Assembly: GCA_037176725.1 (NCBI GenBank)
Contig: JAZBRS010000020.1
Coordinates: 89,598,001 to 89,662,000 of the forward strand
DNA from: Posidonia oceanica
Lineage: Eukaryota; Streptophyta; Magnoliopsida; Alismatales; Posidoniaceae
Length of the DNA stretch: 64,000 bases
Direction: 5' to 3'
Both the position numbers and the translations under genes were made by a program. This document shows positions 50,739 through 61,140 of this stretch, piece after piece. Within the stretch, counting starts at the first letter, position 1; the number at the start of each line of letters is the position of its first letter. The notes beneath the pieces were generated by a model, which was given only the letters and a program-made list of their open reading frames with translations, was not told where the DNA came from and made no database searches.

Positions 50739-53700
50739 TCCTCAAATTAAGGAAGGAAGCAAACAAACAGACATGACTTTGAAAAGGCACGCAAAGGCGC
50801 TCGTCTCCAAATTAAGGAAGCGAGCAAACATGACCATGAAGGAGCGTCTAAGGGCTTGTCCTCAAATTAAGGAAACAAGCAAACAAACAGACGTGACTTC
50901 GAAAAGGCACGCAAAGGCGCTCGTCCTCAAATTAAGGAAGTGAGCAAACATGACTACGGAGGGGCATGTATGGGAGGGTCCTCAAAAAAAGGAAGCACGC
51001 AAACAAACAGACGTGATTTCGAAAAGGCACGCAAAGGCGTTGTCCTCTAATTAAGGAAGCGAGCAAACATGACCACGAAAGGGCAAGTGCGGGCTTGTCC
51101 TCAAATTATGGAAGCAAGCAAACAAATAGACGTGACTTCGAAAAGGCACGCAAAGGGGCTCCTACACAAATTAAGGAAGCGAGCAAACATGACCACGAAG
51201 GGGCATGAAAGGGCTTGTCCTCAAATTAAGGAAGCAAGCTAACAAAGAGACGTGACTTCGAAATGGCATGCAAAGGCGCTCGTCCTCAAATTAAGGAAGC
51301 GAGCAAACATGGCCATGAAGGGGCACATACGGGCTTGTCTTTAAATTAAGGAAGCAAGCAAACAAACAGACGTGACTTCGATAAGGGACACAATGGCGCT
51401 CATCCTCAAATTAAGGAAGCGAGCAAACATGACCACGAATGGGCAAGTAACAGCTTGTCCTCAAATTAAGGAAGCAAGTAAACAAACAGACGTAACATCG
51501 AAAAGGCACGCAAATATGCTCGTCCTCGAAGCAAGCAAACTTGACTACGACGGGACATGTTAGGGCTTGTCCTCAAATTAAGAAAGCAAGCAAACAAACA
51601 GACGTGACTTCGAAAAGGCACGCAAAGGCGCTCATCCCCAAATTAAGGAAGCGAGCAAACATGACCATGAAGGGGCGTGTAAGGGCTTGTCCTCAAATTA
51701 AGGAACCAAGCAAACCAACAGATGTGACTTCGTAAAGGCACGCAAAGGCGCTCGTTCTCAAATTATGAAAGCAAGCAAACAAGGCCATGAGGGTGCAGAT
51801 AATGGCTTGTCCTTAAATTAAGGAAGCAAGCAAACAAACAGACGTGACTTCAAAAAGGCACGCAATGGCGCTCGTCCTCAAATTAAGGAAGCAAGCAAAC
51901 ATGACCACGAAGGGGCTTGTAAGGGCTTGTCCTCAAATTAAGGAAGCAAGTAAACAAACAGACGTTACTTCGAAATGGCATGCAAAGGCGCTCGTCCTCA
52001 AATTAAGGAAGCGAGCAAACATGACCACGATGGGGCATGTAAGGGCTTGTCCTCAAATTAAGGAAGCGAGCAAACATGACCACGAAGGGGTATGTATGGG
52101 CTTGTCCTCAATTAAAGGAAGCATGCAAACAAACAGACGTGACCTCGAAAAGGCACGCAAAAGCGGTCGTCCTCATGTTATGGAAGCGAGCAAAACTGGC
52201 CATGAAGGGGCACATACGGGCATGTCCCTAAATTAAGGAAGCAAGCTAACAAACAAACGTGACTTCGAAAAGGGACACAAAGGCGCTCGTCCTCAAATTA
52301 CGGAAGCGAGCAAACATGACCACGAAAGGGCAAGTAATGGCTTGTCCTCAAATTAAGGAAGCATGCAAACAAACAGACGTAACATCGAAGAGGCACGCAA
52401 AGATGCTCGTCCTCGAAGCAAGCAAACTTGACCACGAAGGGACATGTAAGGGCTTGTCCTCAAATTAAGAAAGCAAGCGAGCAAACTGACGTGACTTCGA
52501 AAAGGCACGCAAAGGCGCTCATCCTCAAATTAAGGAAGCGAGTAAACATGACTACGAAGGGGCATGTAAGGGCTTGTCCTCAAATTAAGGAAGCACGCAA
52601 ACAAAGAGACGTGATTTCGAAAAGGTACGCAAAGGCGCTTGTCCTCTAATTAAGGAAGCAAGCAAACATGACCACGAAGGGGCATGTACGGGCTTGTCCT
52701 CAAAATAAGGAAGCAAGCAAACAAACAGACATGACTTCGAAAACTCACGCAAAGATGCTCCTCCTCAAATTAAGGAAGCAAGCAAACATGACCACGAAAG
52801 GCGTGTAAGGGCTTGTCCTCAAATTAAGGAAGCAAGCAACCATACAGACGTAAGATCGAAAAGGCACACAATGGTGCTCGTCCTCAATTTAAAGAAGCGA
52901 GCAAACATGACCACAAAGGAGCCTGCAAGGGCTAGTACTCAAATTAAGGAAGCAAGTAAACTAACTGACGTGACTTCGAAAAGGCACGCAAAGGCGCTCG
53001 TCCTCAAATTTAGTATGCGAGCAAACATGTTCACGAAGGGGCTTGTAAGGGCTTGTCCTCAAATTACGGAAGCGAGCAAACAAACAGATGTGACTTCGAA
53101 AAGGCACGCAATGGCACTCGTCCTCAAATTAAGGAAGCGAGCAAACATGACCCATAAGGGGCATAAAAGGGGTTGTCCTTAAATCAGGGAAGCATGCAAA
53201 CAAACAGACGTGCCTTCGAAAAGCCACGCGAAGGCGCCCGTCCTCGAATTATGGAAGCGAGCAAACATGACCACGAAGGGGCATGTATGGGCTTGTCCAC
53301 AAATTAATGAAGCAAGCTAACAAACAGACGTGACATCAAAAAGACACGCAAAGGCGCTCGTCCTCAAATTAAGGAAGCGACCAAACACAACCATGATAGA
53401 GCAGGAAAGGCCTTGTCCTCAAATTAATGAAGCATGCAAACAATCGGACGTGACATCGAAAAGGCACGTAAAGGCGCTCGTCCTCAAATTAAGGAAGCTA
53501 GCAAACTTGACCACAACGGGGCACGTAAGGGCTTGACCTCAAAATAAGGATGCAAGCAAACTAACATACGTGACTTCGAGAAGGCACGCAATGGCGCTCG
53601 TCCTCAACTTTTGGAAGCGAGCAAAACATGACCACGATGGGGCATGGAAGGGCTTGTCCTCTAATAAAGGAAGCATGCAAACAAATTGATGTGACTTCGA

Positions 53701-53800
53701 AAAGGCTCTCAAAGGTGCTCGTCGTCAAATTATGGAAGCAAGCAGACATGACCACGAAGGGGCATGTAGGGGCATATCCACAAATTATGGAAGTAAGCAA
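50739..53800 (+). repeat. 7,342-bp-period higher-order block, first copy
   Basis: Marker units recur at exactly +7,342 bp: 51372 to 58714, 51541 to 58883, 51844 to 59186, 52259 to 59601, 52871 to 60213 and 53330 to 60672. The left boundary is sharp near 50739/58081, since upstream units do not match at this offset. The right boundary is approximate. This block overlaps the end of large copy 2 and the start of the adjacent right-hand block, because the array is mosaic. Confidence 0.82.
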
Positions 53801-56250
53801 ACGAACAGACGTGACTTCGAAAAGGCAAGCAAATGCCATCGTCCTAAAATTAAGGAGGCGAGCAAACATGACCATGATGGTGCATATAAGGGCTTGTCCT
53901 CAAATTGAGGAAGCAAGCAAACAAACAGACGTGACTTCGAAATGGGACATAATGGCGCTCCTCCTTAAATTAACGAAGCGAGCAAACATGACTACGAAGG
54001 GACAGGTAAGGGCTTGTCCTCAAAGTAAGGAAGCAAGTAAACAAACAGACGTGACGTCGAGAATGCACGCAAAGGTGCTCGTCCTAAAAATATGGAAGCG
54101 AGCAAACAAGACAACAAAGGGGCATGTAGGGGCTTGTCCAAAAATTAAGGAAGCAAGCAAACTAACAGACGTGACTTCGAAAAGGCATGCAACGGCGCTC
54201 GTCCTCAAATTAAGGAATCGAGCAAACTGGACCATGAAGGGGCAGGTAAGGCTTGTCCTCTAATTAAGGAAGCAAGCAAACAAACCGACACGAATTCGAA
54301 ATGGCACGCAAAGGCGCTCGTCCTCACATTAAGGATGCGAGCAAACATGACCACGAAGAGGCACGTAAGGGCTTGTCCTCAAATTAAGGAAGCAAGCATA
54401 CAAACAGACATGACTTAGAAATGGCACGCAACGGCGCTCGTCCTCAAATTATGGAAGTGAGCAAACATGACCAAGAAGGGGCAAGTAAGGGCTTATCCTC
54501 AAATTACGGCGCTCGTCCCCAAATTAAGGAAGCGAGCAAACATGACCATGATGGGGCGTGTAAGGGCTTGTCCTAAAATTAAGGAAACAAGCAAACAAAC
54601 ATTTGTGACTTCGTAAAGGCATACAAAGGTGCTCGTTCTCAAATTAAGAAAGCGAGCAAACATGGCCATGAAGGAGCATATAACGGCTTGTCCAAAAATT
54701 AAGGAAGCAAGCGAACAAACAGAGGTGACTTCAGAAAGGCACGCAATGGCGCTAGTCCTCAAATTAAGGAAGCAAGCAAACATGACCATGAAGGGACATG
54801 AAAGGGCTTGTCCTCAAATTAAGGTAGCAAGTAAACAAACAGACGTTACTTCGAAATGGCATGCAAAGGCGCTCGTCCTCAAATTAAGGAAGTGAGCAAA
54901 CATGACCACGATGGGGCTTGTAAGGGCTTGTCCTCAACTTAAGGAAGCAAGCAAACAAACAGTCGTGACTTCGAAAAGGCACGCAAAGGCACTCGTCCTC
55001 AAATTATGGAAGCGAGCAAACTTGACCATGAAGGGGCATGTAAGGGCTTGTCCTCGAATTAAGGAAGCAAGCAAACAAACAGACGTGAATTCGAGAAGGC
55101 ACGTAAAGTAGCTTGTCCTCAAATTATGGAAGCGAGCAAACATGACCACGAAGGGGTATGTATGGGCTTGTCCTCAAATAAAGGAAGCAAGCAAACAAAC
55201 TGACGTGACTTCGAAAAGGCACGCAAAAGCGGTCGTCCTCAAATTATGGAAGCGAGCAAACTTGGCCATGAAGGGGCACATACGGGCATGTCCATAAATT
55301 AAGGAAGCAAGCAAACAAACAGACGTGACTTCGATTAGGGACACAAAGGCGCTCTTCCTCAAATTATGGAAGCGAGCAAACAAGACCACGAAAGGGCTAG
55401 TAACGGCTTGTCCTCAAATTAAGGAAGAAAGCAAACAAACAGACGTAACATCAAAAAGGCACGCAAAGATGCTCGTCCTTGAAGTAAGCAAACTTGACCA
55501 CGAAGGGATATGAAAGGGCTTGTCCTCAAATTAAGAAAGCAAGCAAACAAACAGACGTGACTTCGAAAAGGCACGCAAAGGCACTCGTGCTCAAATTAAG
55601 GAAGCGAGCAAACATGACTACGAAGGGGCATGTATGGGCTTGTCCTCAAATTAAGTAAGCACGCAAACAAACAGATGTGATTTCGAACAGGCACGCAAAG
55701 GCGCTTGTCCTCTAATTAAGGAAGCGAGCAAACATGACCACGAAGGGGCACGTACGGGCTTGTCCTCAAAATAGGGAAGCAAGCAAACAAACAGACGTGA
55801 CTTCGAAAAGCCACGCAAAGATGCTCCTCCTCAAATTACGGAAGCGAGCAAACATGACCACGAAGGGGCATGTAAGGGCTTGTACTCAAATTAAGGAACA
55901 AGCAAACAAACAGACGTAAGATCAAAAAGGCAAACAATGGCGCTCGTCCTCAAATTAAGGAAGCGAGCAAACATTACTACATAGGAGCCTGCAAGGGCTA
56001 GTCCTCAAATTAAGGAAGCAAGCAAACTAACTGACGTGTCTTCGAAAACGCACGCAAAGGAGATCGTCCTCAAATTAAGTATGTGGGCAAACATGTCGAT
56101 GAAGGGGCCTGTAAGGGCTTGTCCTCAAATTACGGAAGCAAGCAAACAAACAGATGTGACTTCGAAAAGGCACGCATTGGCACTCGTCCTCAAATTAAGG
56201 AAGCGAGCAAACATGACCATGAAGGGGCATAAAATGGATTGTCCTTAAAT
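52871..56250 (+). repeat. Right-hand higher-order block, second copy with 45-bp deletion
   Basis: This is the partner of 45524-48950. At 54501-54510, TCCTCAAATTA runs straight into CGGCGCTCGTCCCC, where the left copy has 45 more bases. The match ends near 56315, where the sequence jumps to units like those near 49.86 kb, a loss of about seven units relative to the left block. Confidence 0.8.
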
Positions 56251-58080
56251 CAGGGAAGCATGCAAACAAACAGACGTGACTTCGAAAAGCCACGCGAAGG
56301 CGCCCGTCCTCGAATTAAGGAAGCGAGCAAACAAGACAACGAAGGGGCATGTAGGGGCTTGTCCTTAAATTAAGGAAGTAAGCAAACAAACAGACGTGAC
56401 TTTGAAAAGGCACGCAACGGCGCTCGTCCTCAAATTAAGGAATCGAGCAAACGACACTACGATGGGGCATGTGAGGGCTTGTCCTCAAATTAAGGAAGCA
56501 AGCAAACAAATAGACGTGACTACAAAAAGTCACGCAAAGGTGCTCGTCCTCAAATTATGGAAGCGAGCAAACTTGACCATGAAGGGGCAAGTAAGGGCTT
56601 GTCCTCAAATTAAGGAAGCAAGTAAACAAACAGACACGAATTCGAAATGGCACGCAAAGGCACTCGTCCTCAAATTAAGGATGCGAGCAAACATGACCAC
56701 GAAGAGGCACGTAAGGGCTTGTCCTCAAATTAAGGAAGCAAGCAAACAAACAGTTGTGACTTCGAAAAGGCACGCAAAGGCGCTCGTCCTAAAATTAAAG
56801 AAGCGAGCAAACTTGACCATGATGGGGTAGGTAAGGGCTTGTCCTCAAATTAAGGAAGCGAGCAAACAAGACCTTGAAGGGGCGTGTAAGGGCTTGTCAT
56901 CAAATTAAGGAATCAAACAGATGTGACTTCGTAAAGGCACGGAAAGGTGCTCGTTCTCAATTTAAGAAAGCGAGCAAACATTGCCATAAAAGGGCATATA
57001 ATGGCTTGTCCAAAAATTAAGGAAGCAAGCGAACAAACAGACGTGACTTCAAAAAGGCACGCAATGATGCTCGTCCTCAAATTAAGGAAGCAAGCAAACA
57101 CGACCACGATGGGGCATGTAAGGGCTTGTCCTTAAATTAAGGAAGCAAGCAAACAAACAGTCGTGACTTCGAAAAGGAACGCAGAGGCGCTCGTCCTCAA
57201 ATTATGGAAGTGAGCAAACTTGAACATGAAGGGGCATGTAAGGGCAAGTCCTCGATTTAAGGAAGCAAGCAAACAAACAGACGTGACTTCGAGAAGGCAC
57301 GCAAAGTCGCTCGCCCTCAAATTATGGAAGCGAGCAAACATGACCACGAAGGGGTATGTATGGGCTTGTCCTCAAATAAAGGAAGCATGCAAACAAACAG
57401 ACGTGACTTCGAAAAGGCACGCAAAAGCGGTTGTCCTCAAGTTATGGAAGCGAGCAAAACTGGCCATGAAGGGGCACATACGGGCTTGTCCTTAAATTAA
57501 GGAAGCAAGCAAACAAACAGACGTGACTTCGATAAGGGACACAATGGCACTCGTCCTCAAATTATGGAAGCGAGCAGACATGACCACGAAAGGGCAAGTA
57601 ACGGCTTGTACTCAAATTAAGGAAGCAAGCAAACAAACAGACGTAACTTCGAAAAGGCACGCAAAGAGGCTCGTCCTCGAAGCAAGCAAACTTGACCACG
57701 AAGGGACATGTAAGGGCTTGTCCTCAAATTAAGAAAGCAAGCGAACAAACTGACGTGACTTTGAAAAGGCACGCAAAGGCACTCGTCCTCAAATTAAGGA
57801 AGCGAGTAAACATGACTACGAAGGGGCATGTATGGGCTTGTCCTCAATTTAAGGAAGCACGCAAACAAACAGACACGAATCCGAAATGGCACGCAATGGT
57901 GCTCGTCCTCAAATTAAGGATGCGAGCAAACATGACCACGAAGAGGCATGTAAGGGCTCGTCCTCAAATTAAGGAAGCAAGCGAACAAACAGACGTGACT
58001 TCAAAAAGGCACGCAATGATGCTCGTCCTCAAATTAAGGAAGCAAGCAAACATGACCACGATGGGGCATGTAAGGGCTTG

Positions 58081-61000
58081 TCCTCAAATTAAGGAAGGAA
58101 GCAAACAAACAGACATGACTTTGAAAAGGCACGCAAAGGCGCTCGTCTCCAAATTAAGGAAGCAAGCAAACATGACCATGAAGGAGCGTGAAAGGGCTTG
58201 TCCTCAAATTAAGGAAACAAGCAAACAAACAGACGTGACCTCGAAAAGGCACGCAAAGGCGCTCGTCCTCAAATTAAGGAAGCGAGCAAACATGACTACG
58301 GAGGGGCATGTATGGGAGGGTCCTCTAAAAAAGGAAGCACGCAAACAAACAGACGTGATTTCGAAAAGGCACGCAAAGGCGTTGTCCTCTAATTAAGGAA
58401 GCGAGCAAACATGACCACGAAGGGGCAAGTGCGGGCTTGTCCTCAAATTATGGAAGCAAGCAAACAAACAGACATGACTTCGAAAAGGCACGCAAGGGGG
58501 CTCCACCAGAAATTAAGGAAGCGAGCAAACATGACCACGAAGGGGCATGAAAGGGCTTGTCCTCAAATTAAGGAAGCAAGCTAACAAAGAGACGTGACTT
58601 CGAAATGGCATGCAAAGGCGCTCATCCTCAAATTAAGGAAGCGAGCAAACATGGCCATGAAGGGGCACATACGGGCATGTCCTTAAATTAAGGAAGCAAG
58701 CAAACAAACAGACGTGACTTCGATAAGGGACACAATGGCGCTCATCCTCAAATTATGGAAGCGAGCAAACATGACCACGAATGGGCAAGTAACAGTTTGT
58801 CCTCAAATTAAGGAAGCAAGTAAACAAACAGACGTAACATCAAAAAGGCACGCAAAGATGCTCGTCCTCGAAGCAAGCAAACTTGACTACGACGGGACAT
58901 GTTAGGGCTTGTCCTCAAATTAAGAAAGTAAGCAAACAAACAGACGTGACTTCGAAAAGGCACGCAAAGGTGCTCATCCCCAAATTAAGGAAGCGAGCAA
59001 ACATGACCATGAAGGGGCGTGTAAGGGCTTGTCCTCAAATTAAGGAACCAAGCAAACAAACAGATGTGACTTCGTAAAGGCACGCAAAGGCGCTCGTTCT
59101 CAAATTATGAAAGCAAGCAAACAAGGCCATGAGGGTGCAGATAATGGCTTGTCCTTAAATTAAGGAAGCAAGCAAACAAACAGACGTGACTTCAAAAAGG
59201 CACGCAATGGCGCTCGTCCTCAAATTAAGGAAGCAAGCAAACATGACCACGAAGGGGCTAGTAAGGGCTTGTCCTCAAATTAAGGAAGCATGTAAACAAA
59301 CTAACGTTACTTCGAAATGGCATGCAAAGGCGCTCGTCCTCAAATTAAGGAAGCGAGCAAACATGACCACGATGGGGCATGTAAGGGCTTGTCCTCAAAT
59401 TAAGGAAGCGAGCAAACATGACCACGAAGGGGTATGTATGGGCTTGTCCTCAAATAAAGGAAGCATGCAAACAAACAGACGTGACCTCAAAAAGGCACGC
59501 AAAAGCGGTCGTCCTCAAGTTATGGAAGCGAGCAAAACTGGCCATGAAGGGGCACATACGGGCATGTCCCTAAATTAAGGAAGCAAGCTAACAAACAAAC
59601 GTGACTTCGAAAAGGGACACAAAGGCGCTCGTCCTCAAATTATGGAAGCGAGCAAACATGACCACGAAAGGGCAAGTAATGGCTTGTCCTCAAATTAAGG
59701 AGGCATGCAAACAAACAGACGTAACATCGAAAAGGCACGCAAAGATGCTCGTCCTCGAAGCAAGCAAACTTGACCACGAAGGGACATGTAAGGGCTTGTC
59801 CTCAAATTAAGAAAGCAAGCGAGCAAACTGACGTGACTTCGAAAAGGCACGCAAAGGCGCTCATCCTCAAATTAAGGAAGCGAGTAAACATGACTACGAA
59901 GGGGCATGTAAGGGCTTGTCCTCAAATTAAGGAAGCACGCAAACAAAGAGACGTGATTTCAAAAAGGTACGCAAAGGCGCTTGTCCTCTAATTAAGGAAG
60001 CAAGCAAACATGACCACGAAGGGGCATGTACGGGCTTGTCCTCAAAATAAGGAAGCAAGCAAACAAACAGACATGACTTCGAAAAGGCACGCAAAGACAC
60101 TCCTCCTCAAATTAAGGAAGCAAGCAAACATGACCACGAAGGGCGTGTAAGGGCTTGTCCTAAAATTAAGGAAGCAAGCAACCATACAGACGTAAGATCG
60201 AAAAGGCACACAATGGCGCTCGTCCTCAATTTAAGGAAGCGAGCAAACATGACCACAAAGGAGCCTGCAAGGGCTAGTCCTCAAATTAAGGAAGCAAGCA
60301 AACTAACTGACGTGACATCGGAAACGCACGCAAAGGCGCTCGTCCACAAATTATGTATGCGAGCAAACATGTCCATGAAGGGGCTTGTAAGGGCTTGTCC
60401 TCAAATCACGGAAGCAAGCAAACAAACAGATGTGACTTCGAAAAGGCACGCAATGGCACTCATCGTCAAATTAAGGAAGCGAGCAAACATGACCATGATG
60501 GGGCAGAAAAGGGGTTGTCCTTAAATCTGGGAAGCATGCAAACAAACTGACGTGACTTCGAAAAGCCACGCGAAGGCGCCCGTCCTCAAATTATGGAAGC
60601 GAGCAAACATGACCACGAAGGGGCATGTAAGGGCTTGTCCTCAAATTAAGGAAGCAAGCTAACAAACAGACGTGACATCGAAAAGGCACCTAAAGGTGCT
60701 CGTCCTCAAATTAAGGAAGCGAGCAAACACAACCACGATAGGTGAAGAAAGGTCTTGTCCTCAAATTAACGAAGCAAGCAAACAAACGGACGTGACATCG
60801 ACTAGGCACGCAAAGACGCTCGTCCTCAAATTAAGGAAGCAAGCAAACTTGACCACAACGGGGCAAGTAAGGGCTTGTCCTCAAAATAAGGATGCAAGTA
60901 AACAAACAGACGTGACTTCGAGAAGGCACGCAATGGCGCTCGTCCTCAAATTTTGGAAGCGAGCAAACATGACCACGATGGGGCATGGAAGGGCTTGTCC

Positions 61001-61140
61001 TCAAATAAAGGAAGCATGCAGACAAATAGATGTGACCTCGAAAAGGCTTGCAAAGGTGCTCGTCCTCAAATTAAGGAAGCGAGCAGAAATGACCACGAAG
61101 GGGCATGTATGGGCTTATCCACAAATTATGGACGTAAGCA
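58081..61140 (+). repeat. 7,342-bp-period higher-order block, second copy
   Basis: This is the partner of 50739-53800. After about 61.1 kb the best match changes to the region near 49.55-49.98 kb, for example the rare GGAGCAAACGAGACTACGATGG near 61560 and near 49985. From 63.19 kb it again resembles 51.37 kb and 58.71 kb. The rightmost 3 kb is therefore another partial copy running off the window. Confidence 0.8.

Larger units (their letters stand above)
32073..52060 (+). repeat. Large tandem higher-order block, copy 2 (contains the LTR insertion)
   Basis: This is the second copy of the ~14.4-kb block and follows copy 1 directly. It starts where 32073 aligns to about 13380 and ends at a junction near 52060, where a B left arm joins an A tail and the sequence jumps to a unit type otherwise seen near 23.4 and 47.8 kb. 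Compared with copy 1 it has the LTR, a 119-bp unit gain near 32.6 kb and a 120-bp gain near 51.0 kb, and it lacks the 3.88-kb duplication. Confidence 0.8.
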
